From NCBI GenBank assembly GCA_009774215.1, contig VSNH01000029.1, positions 1 through 29,081 of the forward strand: a DNA stretch of 29,081 bases, written 5' to 3'. Below are positions 1-9,298 of this stretch, piece after piece. Every line of letters starts with the position of its first letter. Within the stretch, counting starts at the first letter, position 1. Under the pieces are notes generated by a model. It saw nothing but the letters and a program-made list of their open reading frames with translations. It was not told the DNA's origin and did not search any database. The position numbers and the translations under genes were made by a program. The DNA is from Lachnospiraceae bacterium (GTDB taxonomy: Bacteria > Bacillota > Clostridia > Lachnospirales > Lachnospiraceae).

Positions 1-436
1 TATTCGCAGAAAAAAAGAAGGAAAGGGTTTTCAATTCTTTCATTTTATGATAGATTTAGAAGGTGGCCCTTGCGTGTCAAAGAGATTCTCAGGCTGCGGG
101 TCTGGGACGGAATATCTTGCGGTTACCCCTTGGGGAGATCTTTACCCCTGTCATCAGTTCGTGGGGCAGGAGGAATTTCTCATGGGAAATGTGGACGAGG
201 GGATTGTGCGCGGGGATATTCGGGATCAGTTCAAGGCGTGCAATGTCTACGCGAAGAAGGCGTGCGGGGATTGCTTCGCTAAATTTTATTGCAGTGGCGG
301 CTGCGCGGCCAACGCTTACCATGAGAGCGGCGATGTGAACGGTTCCTATGAGCTGGGGTGTGAACTGCAGCGGAAGCGTGTCGAATGTGCGATTATGATA
401 AAAGCGGCGCTTGCCGATGAGGAAAAGGAGAGTTAG
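1..436 (+). CDS. SCIFF-peptide maturase, radical SAM/SPASM protein (C-terminal part)
   Basis: The reading frame is open from the window edge (first full codon at base 2), so this is the C-terminal ~144 residues of a longer protein. It looks like the SPASM domain of the maturase that forms thioether cross-links in SCIFF (six cysteines in forty-five) peptides. The visible text includes FHFMIDL, GPC, SGCGSGTEYLAV, TPWGDLYPCHQFVG, then a Cys-dense block with CGDC, FYCSGGC and a final LGC. These cysteines would bind the auxiliary iron-sulfur clusters; the radical SAM core (CxxxCxxC) and the SCIFF precursor gene would lie upstream, outside the window. An ATG at 47 lies inside the conserved FHFM text, so it is not a true start. 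The stop is two bases before secDF, which has its own AAGGAG site, so co-transcription is likely. SCIFF maturases are known to sit near sec genes in Clostridia. Confidence 0.88.
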   Translation, partial: IRRKKEGKGFQFFHFMIDLEGGPCVSKRFSGCGSGTEYLAVTPWGDLYPCHQFVGQEEFLMGNVDEGIVRGDIRDQFKACNVYAKKACGDCFAKFYCSGGCAANAYHESGDVNGSYELGCELQRKRVECAIMIKAALADEEKES

Positions 437-438
437 TC

Positions 439-2700
439 ATGAAAAAGAGCAGAGCGGTTGTCAGTCTGATCGTCTATATGCTGATTTTGGGACTGCTGGG
501 TTATACGGCAGTTTTCGGCGTCGGTTCGGACAAGTCGGGCGCGGCGGAGAGCATTAAGCTGGGACTGGATCTGGCGGGCGGTGTCAGTATCACCTATCAG
601 GTAGTGGGAGACGAGGATCCCAGCGCGGAGGATATGAGCGATACCATCTACAAGCTGCAGCAGCGTGTGGACGGTTACAGCACGGAGGCGCAGGTGTATC
701 AGGAGGGAACCGATCGAATCAATATCGAGATTCCCGGCGTTACCGATGCCAACGCGATTCTGGAGGAGCTGGGCAAGCCCGGAAGCCTTTACTTTATTGC
801 CCAGACGGACAGCGAGGGAAATAACAACTATGAGATGGGTTACGGCGTGGACGCGGAGGGCAATCTGACGCCCCAGTATCAGTTAAATAAGACCATTGAA
901 GAGCTGCAGGCGGACGGCTCCATCGTGCTTTCCGGTACGGAGGTGGAGAGCGCGCAGGCGAGGGCCCAGCAGGATTCCATGGGCAATCTGGAAAACGTGG
1001 TTTCCCTGACCTTTAACGAAGCGGGTAAGCAGGCCTTTGCGGATGCTACCACCAAAGCTTACAATAACGGCGAGTCCATTGCGATCTACTATGATGATGA
1101 ATTCGTAAGCGTGCCCAACGTGCAGGCGGCGATCACTGACGGCAATGCGGTTATCACGGGACAGAGCACGGCGGCGGAGGCGGAGCAGCTTGCGTCCACC
1201 ATCCGTATCGGCGGACTGAAACTGGAGCTGGAAGAGCTGCGATCCAACGTGGTGGGTGCACAGCTCGGCTCGGCGGCGATTCATACCAGCCTGATCGCGG
1301 CGGCAGTCGGTTTCGCGTTAGTCGTTATCTTTATGATTGCGGTATATTATTTCATGGGTCTGGCGGCGTCTTTGGCGCTCTGCCTGTACACGGAGCTGCT
1401 GGTCATCCTGATGTACGCGTTTGAGGTGACCTTAACCCTGCCCGGTATCGCGGGTATTATCCTGACCGTCGGCATGGCGGTGGATGCGAACGTGATTATC
1501 TTCGCCCGTATCCGTGAAGAGATCGCGGCAGGCAAGAGCGTGCAGAATGCCATTAAGATCGGTTTCCAGAAGGCATTGTCCGCGATTTTAGACGGCAATA
1601 TCACGACCCTGATTGCGGGTCTGGTGCTTTACTTTATGGGAAGCGGTACCATCAAAGGCTTCTCCATCACCTTGATGTTAGGTATCATCCTGTCCATGTT
1701 TACGGCGCTTCTGGTGACAAAGTCTTTAGTGAATATCTTCTATGCGCTTGGCATCCAGAGTGAGAAGGCGTACGGCGTGGCGAAGGAAAGAAAGACCATC
1801 AACTTCCTTTCCAAGAGGTATGTGTTCTTTGGCATTTCCATCGTGGCGATTCTGGCCGGTTTTGTCGCTATGGGTATCAATAAGTCGAGCATCGGCATGA
1901 CGATGAATTACAGTTTGGATTTTGTGGGCGGTACTTCCACAACCATGACGCTGAATGAGGACATGAGCATCGAGGAGATTGACGCGCAGATCGTTCCCCA
2001 CATTGAGAAAATCACAGGGGACGGCAACGTGATGAGCACCAAGGTGGCAGGTTCCAACGATATCATCATTAAGACAAGAACATTGAATGTGCAGGAGAGA
2101 GAAGCCTTTAATGAGGTGATGGTAAATAACTTTGGTGTGGATGAGAACAGTATCACCGCGGAAACCATCAGTGCGACCATCAGCTCCGAGATGCAGTCCG
2201 GCGCAATTAAGGCGATTCTCGTTTCCACGATACTGATGCTTCTGTATATCTGGTTCCGCTTCAAGGACATCCGTTTCGGCGCAAGCTCGGTAATTGCATT
2301 GGTGCATGATGTGCTCGTGGTGCTGGCGTTCTACGCGATTGTACGGGTGTCCGTGGGCAATACCTTTATCGCGTGTATGCTGACGATTGTAGGTTACTCC
2401 ATCAACGCCACCATTGTTATCTTCGACCGTGTGCGTGAGAACCTGCGCGAGATGCGGAGCAAGGAAGGTCTGGAGGATATGGTCAACAGAAGTATCACCC
2501 AGACGCTCACGAGAAGTATCTTTACTTCCCTGACCACCTTCTTCATGGTGGCGGCGCTTGAGGTGTTCGGCGTTTCTTCCATCCGGGAGTTCGCGCTGCC
2601 TCTGATGGCGGGTATCGTCTGCGGTACGTATTCCTCCATCTGTCTGACGGGCGCGCTCTGGTATGTGCTGCGCACGAAGCTTGTGAAAACGAAGAAATAA
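439..2700 (+). CDS. secDF: Protein translocase subunit SecDF (fused SecD-SecF)
   Basis: A 753-residue fusion of SecD and SecF, the membrane RND-type factors that use the proton gradient to pull proteins through SecYEG. An N-terminal TM segment (about 8-27) is followed by GLDLAGGVS (SecD start), a large extracytoplasmic domain, and a five-helix block with GMAVDANVIIFARIREE (Asp349 is the expected proton-path residue). The SecF half begins near residue 455, with LDFVGGTS and then YSINATIVIFDRVREN. The conserved Asp of the SecF motif (NDS or NDT in other proteins) is Ala657 here, while the later Arg692 in TRSIFTS is kept. The SecD FER is FAR (Ala356). Length fits fused SecDFs such as the ~737-residue Bacillus protein. 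ATG follows AAGGAG (425-430). It starts 2 bp after the SCIFF maturase, suggesting a link to export of secreted products. Confidence 0.96.
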   Translation: MKKSRAVVSLIVYMLILGLLGYTAVFGVGSDKSGAAESIKLGLDLAGGVSITYQVVGDEDPSAEDMSDTIYKLQQRVDGYSTEAQVYQEGTDRINIEIPGVTDANAILEELGKPGSLYFIAQTDSEGNNNYEMGYGVDAEGNLTPQYQLNKTIEELQADGSIVLSGTEVESAQARAQQDSMGNLENVVSLTFNEAGKQAFADATTKAYNNGESIAIYYDDEFVSVPNVQAAITDGNAVITGQSTAAEAEQLASTIRIGGLKLELEELRSNVVGAQLGSAAIHTSLIAAAVGFALVVIFMIAVYYFMGLAASLALCLYTELLVILMYAFEVTLTLPGIAGIILTVGMAVDANVIIFARIREEIAAGKSVQNAIKIGFQKALSAILDGNITTLIAGLVLYFMGSGTIKGFSITLMLGIILSMFTALLVTKSLVNIFYALGIQSEKAYGVAKERKTINFLSKRYVFFGISIVAILAGFVAMGINKSSIGMTMNYSLDFVGGTSTTMTLNEDMSIEEIDAQIVPHIEKITGDGNVMSTKVAGSNDIIIKTRTLNVQEREAFNEVMVNNFGVDENSITAETISATISSEMQSGAIKAILVSTILMLLYIWFRFKDIRFGASSVIALVHDVLVVLAFYAIVRVSVGNTFIACMLTIVGYSINATIVIFDRVRENLREMRSKEGLEDMVNRSITQTLTRSIFTSLTTFFMVAALEVFGVSSIREFALPLMAGIVCGTYSSICLTGALWYVLRTKLVKTKK

Positions 2701-2770
2701 AGTTGTTCAGCCCACGCCGAGTTCACAGAACGCGTGATGAAACAAAGTACGATAAATTACCCTCTGAAAA

Positions 2771-2779
2771 TGTTACAAT
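2771..2779 (+). promoter_or_regulatory. Extended -10 promoter candidate for recJ
   Basis: TGT followed by TACAAT gives an extended -10 element (TGn-TACAAT), one mismatch from consensus. No good -35 box is visible at the right distance, which extended -10 promoters tolerate. It lies inside an in-frame upstream extension of the recJ frame, so it argues for a recJ start downstream of it. Not tested; a single hexamer match is weak evidence. Confidence 0.4.
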
Positions 2780-2886
2780 GGGTTGTGACTTTTTCGGAGG
2801 GTTTTGTTGATTATATAGAAAGGTGTGACGGCGCGCGTGATTTCAGGGAGAGTGAGCGGTATTCCCGGAAGCGGCGTTGTCCGGCG

Positions 2887-4686
2887 ATGATGCTTATGGC
2901 GAAATGGATGGTGTCCGCGAAGAAGGCGGATTTTAACGGGATAGCGGAGCGGTTCGGGATTGACCCGGTGATTGCCAGAATCATACGCAACAGGGACGTG
3001 GAGGGCGATGAGGCAATCGAAAAATTTCTTCACGGCACGACGGCGGATCTCTATGATCCCGCGCTCTTAAAAGACGCGGATAAGGCGGCGGGCATTCTCT
3101 GTGAGAAGACGAGGGAGCAGAAAAAGATCCGGGTGATCGGGGACTACGATATCGACGGGGTCTGCTCATCCTACATATTGTCGGCATGTCTGGAAAAGTG
3201 CGGCGCGGATGTTTCCGTGGTGATTCCTCACAGAATCCAGGATGGCTACGGGCTGAACGACCGGCTGATCGAGGAGGCCGCCGGGGAGGGCGTAGACACG
3301 ATTCTGACTTGTGATAACGGCATTGCGGCTCTGTCCCAGACTGCTCTGGCGAAGCGGCTTGGCATGACGGTGATCGTGACGGATCACCATGAAGTGCCCT
3401 ACGAGGTGCAGGAGGACGGCAGCCGCCTTGAGACGCTGCCGGAGGCGGACGCGGTGGCGGATCCGAAGCAAAGCGGCTGTACTTACCCTTACAAGGGCAT
3501 CTGTGGCGCAGTGGTGGCATATAAACTGATGGAACTTTATCTGGGCAAAATGGCCGATGAGGGCGCCCTGTCCGCGGCGGAGAAGGAGACGCTTCTGCGG
3601 GAACTCCTGGCCTTTGCAGGATTTGCGACGGTGGGGGATGTGATGGAGCTGACTGATGAAAACCGTATTCTGGTCAGGTACGGTCTGCAGCAGATCGAGC
3701 ATTCCTCGAATCCGGGTCTTCGCGCGCTGCTTACGGTGAATGAGCTGGCGGAGAAGAAACTGACAGGCTATCATGTGGGTTTTATTCTCGGTCCCTGCTT
3801 AAATGCCACGGGACGGCTGGACACGGCGGCAAGGGCGCTCGCCATGTTCCGGACGAAAGAGCAGGCGGAGGCTGTTACCATCGCCGGGGAGTTAAAGGCG
3901 TTAAACGACAGCAGGAAAGAGATGACATTGCTGGGGACGGCGCAGGCGATGGAACAGATTGAGAACACGGCGCTTAAGGAGGATAAGGTGATGGTGGTCT
4001 TTCTGCCGGACTGCCATGAGAGTCTGGCGGGGATCATCGCCGGGCGGATCAGGGAGCGGTACCACAAACCGGTTTTTGTGCTGACCCGCGGCGAGGAGGG
4101 CGTGAAGGGCTCGGGGCGTTCCATAGAGGCCTATCACATGTATGATAAGATGAGCGAGTGCAGGGAACTGTACACGAAGTACGGCGGGCATAAGATGGCG
4201 GCGGGGGTGTCCATGCCGGAGGAGAATGTGGAGGCGTTCCGCACTTTTCTGAACGCCCACAGCGGTCTGACGGACGAAGATTTGGTGGAAGTCATACATA
4301 TTGACGTGCCTATGCCCATGTCCTATGTGACGCCGGAATTTGTCAGGCAGCTTTCCCTCTTAGAGCCTTTCGGAAACGGCAATCCAAAGCCGGTTTTCGC
4401 CCAGAAAAATGTGCGGGTATGCCGGGGGCGGATTCTGGGGAAAAATAGAAACGTGGGAAAATACCGGGTGGCCGACGAGAACGGGCGGGAATATGATATG
4501 ATGTACTTCGGAGATCTGGAACAGTGGCACGCGTTTCTTTCGGCGCACTTCGGGCAGGAGGAGACAGACAGGCTCTACGCCGGAGGCAGCAGCGCCATCG
4601 TGATTAGCGTCATCTACTATCCCGATATCAATGTGTACCGGGGAGTCGAGTCCCTGCAGATGGTGATGCAGGGCTACAGTGTGTGA
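2887..4686 (+). CDS. recJ: Single-stranded-DNA-specific exonuclease RecJ
   Basis: RecJ is a 5'-3' single-strand exonuclease of recombination and repair (DHH/DHHA1 phosphoesterase). From the ATG at 2887 the product is 599 residues. The DHH motifs are clear: GDYDIDG (85-91), TCDNG (141-145), DHH (166-168) and GPCLNATGRLD, followed by the DHHA1 GGHKMAAG and the C-terminal LEPFGNGNPKPVF of the oligonucleotide-binding domain. The frame is open from 2734, but the first ~50 residues of that version are not RecJ-like and cover a probable promoter, so a start at 2887, 2890 or 2896 (MAKWMVSAKKADF) is preferred; none has a strong ribosome site. Length is close to E. coli RecJ (577) and shorter than the Bacillus form. 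It appears monocistronic, ending in a strong terminator. Confidence 0.93.
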   Translation: MMLMAKWMVSAKKADFNGIAERFGIDPVIARIIRNRDVEGDEAIEKFLHGTTADLYDPALLKDADKAAGILCEKTREQKKIRVIGDYDIDGVCSSYILSACLEKCGADVSVVIPHRIQDGYGLNDRLIEEAAGEGVDTILTCDNGIAALSQTALAKRLGMTVIVTDHHEVPYEVQEDGSRLETLPEADAVADPKQSGCTYPYKGICGAVVAYKLMELYLGKMADEGALSAAEKETLLRELLAFAGFATVGDVMELTDENRILVRYGLQQIEHSSNPGLRALLTVNELAEKKLTGYHVGFILGPCLNATGRLDTAARALAMFRTKEQAEAVTIAGELKALNDSRKEMTLLGTAQAMEQIENTALKEDKVMVVFLPDCHESLAGIIAGRIRERYHKPVFVLTRGEEGVKGSGRSIEAYHMYDKMSECRELYTKYGGHKMAAGVSMPEENVEAFRTFLNAHSGLTDEDLVEVIHIDVPMPMSYVTPEFVRQLSLLEPFGNGNPKPVFAQKNVRVCRGRILGKNRNVGKYRVADENGREYDMMYFGDLEQWHAFLSAHFGQEETDRLYAGGSSAIVISVIYYPDINVYRGVESLQMVMQGYSV

Positions 4687-4695
4687 GGCAGGGCA

Positions 4696-4726
4696 CGAAA
4701 AAGCCCGGACACGCCGGGCTTTTTCG
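4696..4726. terminator. Intrinsic terminator after recJ
   Basis: A perfect 13-bp inverted repeat starts ten bases after the recJ stop: the left arm CGAAAAAGCCCGG (4696-4708) pairs with its exact complement (4714-4726) around a 5-nt loop. The A-run on the left and T-run on the right suit termination in either direction. Confidence 0.9.
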
Positions 4727-4865
4727 CAGTTTTCTTATGAGGGGGAGATAGTGAATTCATCAACTATCTTGATACTTATCATAAAGTGTAATTGTGTCCA
4801 AACTGTGTTTAGTTTGTGAAGGAAAAATAAAAAAACATTAAGAAAACTTAAAAACCACGCAAAAA

Positions 4866-4894
4866 TTGCAAAAACGTGTTTTTCGTGCTATCTT
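4866..4894 (+). promoter_or_regulatory. SigA-type promoter for murE and the downstream cluster
   Basis: TTGCAA (4866-4871), a 17-bp spacer and TATCTT (4889-4894), with TGC directly before the -10 (extended -10). It lies in a strongly AT-rich, A-tract-containing stretch between the recJ terminator and murE, about 80 bp before the murE start. It is the only good promoter seen at the head of the murE-priA run. Confidence 0.6.
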
Positions 4895-4973
4895 ACTATA
4901 TGAATCAATATAAAAGATAATAGAGAATCGTTTGGAACAAGGGAAAGATTGAGACGCTGACAGGGAGGGAAGT

Positions 4974-6443
4974 ATGGCGGTTTTAGGCGAACTGTTAAAG
5001 GAAATATCTTACGAGTGCGTGTGCGGCACGACAGAACAGGAAATAACAGATGTTATCTATGATTCCAGAAAGGTGACAGCGGGCTGCTTGTTTGTCTGCA
5101 TACCGGGGGCTAAAGCGGACGGCCATAAGTTTGCGGCGGATGCGGTGCGTTCCGGGGCGGCGGCATTGCTCACGGAGCATGAGGTGGAACTGCCGGAAGG
5201 GGCGGATGTGACGGTGATCCGCGTGGAGGATGTGCACTATGCGCTGGCCTTTGTCTCGGCGGCGTTCTTCGGCCACCCCGCAAGGCAGATGAAGATCATA
5301 GGCATTACGGGCACGAAGGGCAAAACCACCACCACCTATCTGGTGAAGTCCATTCTGGAGCAGGCGGGGAGGAAGGTGGGGCTGATCGGCACCATAGAAA
5401 TCATAGCCGGAGAGACGCATATCCATGCGGAGAACACTACGCCCCAGTCCTATCTGGTACAGAAATATTTTCGGATGATGGCGGACGCAGGCTGTGATAC
5501 GGTGGTGATGGAGGTTTCCTCCCAGGGGCTGATGCTGCACAGGACGCAGGGCTTTGTTTTTGATTTTGGAATCTTTACCAATCTGGAGCCGGATCATATC
5601 GGGGAGAACGAGCACAAAGATTTTGAGGATTATCTGCACTGTAAGAGCCTGCTTTTCCGCCAGTGCAGGGTGGGGATCGTCAATGCGGATGATTCTCATT
5701 GGAAGGCGGTCACGGCGGACTGCACCTGTCAGCTGGAAACCTACGGGATTGATACGGAGGCGGATCTGCGGGCAACGGACATTACCTTTTTAAACGAGGG
5801 CGGCAGTCTGGGGATGGCCTTTCGAACCACGGGGCTGACCGATCTTTCGGTGAAGACGGCTTCTCCCGGAAAATTCAGCGTCTACAACGCGCTGACCGCC
5901 ATCGCCATCTGCAGACATTTCGGCGTGCAGGTGGAGAAGGTACAGCAGGCGCTTGCGGCGGCGAAGGTGAAAGGGCGGACGGAGACGGTGAAGGTGTCCG
6001 ACGAATTTACCCTGATGATCGACTATGCCCACAACGCCATGGCGCTGAAAAGCCTGCTTGAGACACTGCGCGCCTACAAGCCCCACAGACTGGTCTGTCT
6101 CTTCGGCTGCGGCGGCAACCGGGCGAAATCCAGGCGGTACGAGATGGGGGAGGTCAGCGGCCGTATGGCGGATCTGACCGTCATCACCTCCGACAATCCG
6201 CGGACGGAGGAGCCGCAGGCCATTATCGACGATATTAAGACCGGGATGGCGAAGACGGACGGCAGTTATGTGGAAATCTGCGACAGAAAGGAAGCCATCG
6301 CCTACGCAATTGACCACGGTGAGCCAGGGGATATCATTGTGCTGGCGGGCAAGGGACACGAGGATTATCAGGAGATAAACGGGGTAAAATATCCGATGGA
6401 TGAGAGAGTGCTGATCCGGGAAATTTTAGAGGAGAGGGCATGA
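4974..6443 (+). CDS. murE: UDP-MurNAc-L-Ala-D-Glu:meso-diaminopimelate ligase MurE
   Basis: MurE is a cytoplasmic ATP-dependent ligase that adds the third amino acid to the UDP-MurNAc dipeptide in peptidoglycan synthesis. At 489 residues it has the normal family length. The N-terminal domain has YDSRKVTAGCLFVCIPG, the ATP loop is ITGTKGKTTT (111-120), and the central domain carries NTTPQS and TNLEPDHI. The C-terminal domain has SDNPRTEEP; the DNPR box at 407-410 is the known signature of meso-diaminopimelate-adding enzymes. The ATG follows a GGGAGG site. The gene overlaps priA by four bases (ATGA) and is far from the division cluster near 23 kb; here it leads a replication and translation operon. 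Confidence 0.95.
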   Translation: MAVLGELLKEISYECVCGTTEQEITDVIYDSRKVTAGCLFVCIPGAKADGHKFAADAVRSGAAALLTEHEVELPEGADVTVIRVEDVHYALAFVSAAFFGHPARQMKIIGITGTKGKTTTTYLVKSILEQAGRKVGLIGTIEIIAGETHIHAENTTPQSYLVQKYFRMMADAGCDTVVMEVSSQGLMLHRTQGFVFDFGIFTNLEPDHIGENEHKDFEDYLHCKSLLFRQCRVGIVNADDSHWKAVTADCTCQLETYGIDTEADLRATDITFLNEGGSLGMAFRTTGLTDLSVKTASPGKFSVYNALTAIAICRHFGVQVEKVQQALAAAKVKGRTETVKVSDEFTLMIDYAHNAMALKSLLETLRAYKPHRLVCLFGCGGNRAKSRRYEMGEVSGRMADLTVITSDNPRTEEPQAIIDDIKTGMAKTDGSYVEICDRKEAIAYAIDHGEPGDIIVLAGKGHEDYQEINGVKYPMDERVLIREILEERA

Positions 6444-8677
6444 CGGAGCGGTATGCGGATGTTATCATAGATATTGCCCATGAGAGGGTGGATCGGGTGT
6501 TTCAGTATCGGATTCCGGAGGAACTGTCGGATGCGGTGAGGCCGGGCGTGCAGGTGCGCGTGCCTTTCGGCAAGGGCGATCACGAGAGGACGGGATATGT
6601 GGTGGATCTCACGATGGAGGCGGATTATCCCCCGGAAAAGATCAAAACGGTTCTCTCCGTGGATGAGAAGGGCATGTCCGTGGAGGGCAGGCAGATTCAG
6701 ATCGCCTACTGGCTCAAGAGCAATTACGGGGGAACGACCATTGCAGCGCTAAAGACCGTGCTGCCCGTGAAGCAGAAGCAGAAGCTGCTCGAGAAAAAGA
6801 AGGTGCTGCGTTGCCTGTCCGGAGAGGAAACCGCCCGGGCGGCCGATGCGTGCGCGCAGAAGCATCAGCGGGCGAAGGCGAGAGTGCTGACAGCTCTGCA
6901 GACGGAGGAGGAGCTGCCCTACGAGCTGATCAGGCAGAAACTCCATGTGGCTGCGTCCACCTTGCAGGCGTTGGAAAGACAGGGATATCTGAAAATAGAA
7001 AAGGAAGCTTTTTTCCGAAATCCTGTCAGGGTTACGGATCGGAGTGAAGTGCGTCCCGCGCTGAATCAGGCGCAGCGGCATATCATAGAGGAAGTGACTG
7101 CGGATTACCGCGCCGGGCATCCGGGGGTGCATCTGGTGCATGGCGTGACGGGCAGCGGCAAGACGGAGGTGTACCTTGGCATCATCGAGGAGATGATTGC
7201 CATGGGGAAACAGGCGATCATGCTGATCCCGGAGATTGCCCTGACGTATCAGACGCTGCTCAGGTTTTACAAGCGGTTCGGGAACCGGGTTTCGGTGATC
7301 AATTCCTCGCTGTCCGCGGGGGAGAAGTACGACCAGATCGAGCGGGCGAAGGCGGGAGAGCTCGACGTGATGATCGGGCCCCGCTCGGCGCTGTTCACCC
7401 CTTTTCCCGATCTGGGCGTCATCGTGGTGGACGAGGAGCACGAGAACAGTTACAAGAGCGAGACGTCGCCCCGGTATCATGCCAGGGAGACGGCGGTGGA
7501 GATCGCGTCCCTGTGTGGCGCCAGTGTAGTTCTTGGGTCGGCAACGCCGTCCATGGAAGCATATTACCGGGCGGTTCAGGGAGAATATAAGTTATATGAG
7601 ATGAAGGAACGCCCCGGGAACAGTGTGCTCCCGTCGGTGTATACGATAGATTTGAGGGAGGAGCTGAAACAGGGCAACCGCTCCATTTTCAGCAGGAAAT
7701 TGAAGGAACTGATGCAGGAGCGGCTCTCGAAGGGGGAGCAGACGATCCTTTTCCTGAACAGGAGAGGCTACGCGGGATTTATTTCCTGCCGCTCCTGTGG
7801 GCACGTGATGAAATGTCCCCATTGTGATGTGTCCCTGTCGGAGCACAGAAACGGGATGCTCACCTGCCATTACTGCGGCTATCAGGAGCGGAAACCGTCG
7901 AAGTGCCCTTCCTGTGGTTCGCCTTATCTGATGGGCTTCAAGGCTGGGACAGAGCAGGTGGAGGAGGCAATTCACAGGGAATTTCCGGGGGCGAGGGTGC
8001 TTCGCATGGACGCGGACACCACCCGCAGGAAGGACAGCTACGAACGAATCCTTTCCGCCTTTGCTGACGAGGAGGCGGATATTCTCGTGGGCACACAGAT
8101 GATCGTGAAAGGGCATGATTTTCCCAGAGTGACGCTGGTGGGGGTGCTGGCGGCGGATCTCTCCCTGAATCGGAACGATTACCGGGCGGGGGAGCGCACC
8201 TTTCAGCTTTTGACCCAGGCGGCGGGCCGTGCGGGCCGTGGGGAGCAGCCCGGCGAGGTGGTGGTTCAGACCTATCAGCCGGAGCATTACAGTGTGGTTT
8301 ACGCGGCGAAGCAGGATTATGAAGGATTTTACGGGGAGGAGATCGCTTACAGGGAACTTGTGGGCTATCCGCCCGTGGAACATATGCTGGCGGTTCTCAT
8401 CGTCTCCCGCGTGCAGGAGGAGGGAGAGCTGCTGGGAAAAGAAATGACCGATCTGGTCAAAAGGGAGATGGCAGATGTGGCGGGACTTAGGGTGATCGGC
8501 CCGGCACAGGCCGCGATCGGGAAGATATCCGATCTTTACCGCCATAGTTTTTATGTCAGGCACGGAACATATCAGACATTGGTGGAGGCCAAGGACAGAC
8601 TGGAGCGTTTCTGCAGGGAGAGGGAACTCAGGGGACAGACGGTGCAGTTTGACTTTGACCCGATGAATACATTTTAG
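6440..8677 (+). CDS. priA: Primosomal protein N' (replication restart helicase PriA)
   Basis: PriA reloads the replisome at collapsed forks; it is a superfamily 2 3'-5' helicase. The 745 residues contain an N-terminal DNA-binding domain, Walker A GVTGSGKTE (235-243), DEEH (331-334), and a zinc-binding insert with four CxxC-type pairs (SCRSCGH, KCPHCD, TCHYCGY, KCPSCG). The C-terminal helicase part has GTQMIVKGHDFP and QAAGRAGRG. No catalytic motif is missing. It starts inside the murE stop codon (ATGA overlap), which implies translational coupling, and is followed 37 bp later by def. Confidence 0.97.
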   Translation: MTERYADVIIDIAHERVDRVFQYRIPEELSDAVRPGVQVRVPFGKGDHERTGYVVDLTMEADYPPEKIKTVLSVDEKGMSVEGRQIQIAYWLKSNYGGTTIAALKTVLPVKQKQKLLEKKKVLRCLSGEETARAADACAQKHQRAKARVLTALQTEEELPYELIRQKLHVAASTLQALERQGYLKIEKEAFFRNPVRVTDRSEVRPALNQAQRHIIEEVTADYRAGHPGVHLVHGVTGSGKTEVYLGIIEEMIAMGKQAIMLIPEIALTYQTLLRFYKRFGNRVSVINSSLSAGEKYDQIERAKAGELDVMIGPRSALFTPFPDLGVIVVDEEHENSYKSETSPRYHARETAVEIASLCGASVVLGSATPSMEAYYRAVQGEYKLYEMKERPGNSVLPSVYTIDLREELKQGNRSIFSRKLKELMQERLSKGEQTILFLNRRGYAGFISCRSCGHVMKCPHCDVSLSEHRNGMLTCHYCGYQERKPSKCPSCGSPYLMGFKAGTEQVEEAIHREFPGARVLRMDADTTRRKDSYERILSAFADEEADILVGTQMIVKGHDFPRVTLVGVLAADLSLNRNDYRAGERTFQLLTQAAGRAGRGEQPGEVVVQTYQPEHYSVVYAAKQDYEGFYGEEIAYRELVGYPPVEHMLAVLIVSRVQEEGELLGKEMTDLVKREMADVAGLRVIGPAQAAIGKISDLYRHSFYVRHGTYQTLVEAKDRLERFCRERELRGQTVQFDFDPMNTF

Positions 8678-8714
8678 AGAGATTGAAAACAGGAAGGACA
8701 GGAGGAAAGGCAGT

Positions 8715-9197
8715 ATGGCAACCAGAAAAGTCAGGGAGATGGGAGACCCGGTTTTGTCAAAGAAGTGTAAGGAGGTGACGGAGATTACCCCTCGTTTACA
8801 GGAGCTGATCGACGATATGTTTGAGACGCTGTATGAGGAGAACGGCGTGGGATTGGCGGCGCCTCAGGTGGGTATCTTGAAGCGTATCGTGGTGATTGAT
8901 ACCACCGGAGAAGATCCCCTGCTGCTGATTAATCCGAAGATATTGGAGACGAGCGGGGAGCAGGACGGCTACGAGGGATGCTTAAGCGTTCCGGGCAAAA
9001 GCGGCAAGGTGACCAGACCAAATTATGTGAAAGCGTTTGCCTATGATGAAAATATGGAGCCCTTTGAGATCGAGGGGACGGAGCTGCTGGCCAGGGCTAT
9101 CTGCCATGAAGTGGATCATCTGGAGGGGCATCTGTATGTGGAAAGGGTGCACGGGCCTCTTGTGAACACGGAGGATTTGAAAGAAGAGGATGAGTAA
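8715..9197 (+). CDS. def: Peptide deformylase
   Basis: Removes the formyl group from the N-terminal methionine of new proteins in the cytoplasm, using a metal ion. The 160-residue protein has all three motifs: GVGLAAPQ (44-51), EGCLS (87-91, metal ligand Cys89) and HEVDH (131-135, two His ligands and the catalytic Glu). The ATG follows an AGGAGG site with good spacing. It is paired with fmt immediately downstream, the usual arrangement of the formylation and deformylation pair. Confidence 0.97.
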   Translation: MATRKVREMGDPVLSKKCKEVTEITPRLQELIDDMFETLYEENGVGLAAPQVGILKRIVVIDTTGEDPLLLINPKILETSGEQDGYEGCLSVPGKSGKVTRPNYVKAFAYDENMEPFEIEGTELLARAICHEVDHLEGHLYVERVHGPLVNTEDLKEEDE

Positions 9198-9298
9198 CCG
9201 TCCAACTGCTGACGGGAGCGGCATGTAGATTTTGCGAAGATATGTCCACAGGCGGCAGTAGAAATGACGCGGTGTTCAGAAAGGAGAGCGTGAACGAT

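Noticed and set aside
2734..2886. Longer RecJ N-terminus from ATG 2734
   Set aside because: The extra residues do not resemble RecJ and the DNA holds a likely extended -10 promoter.
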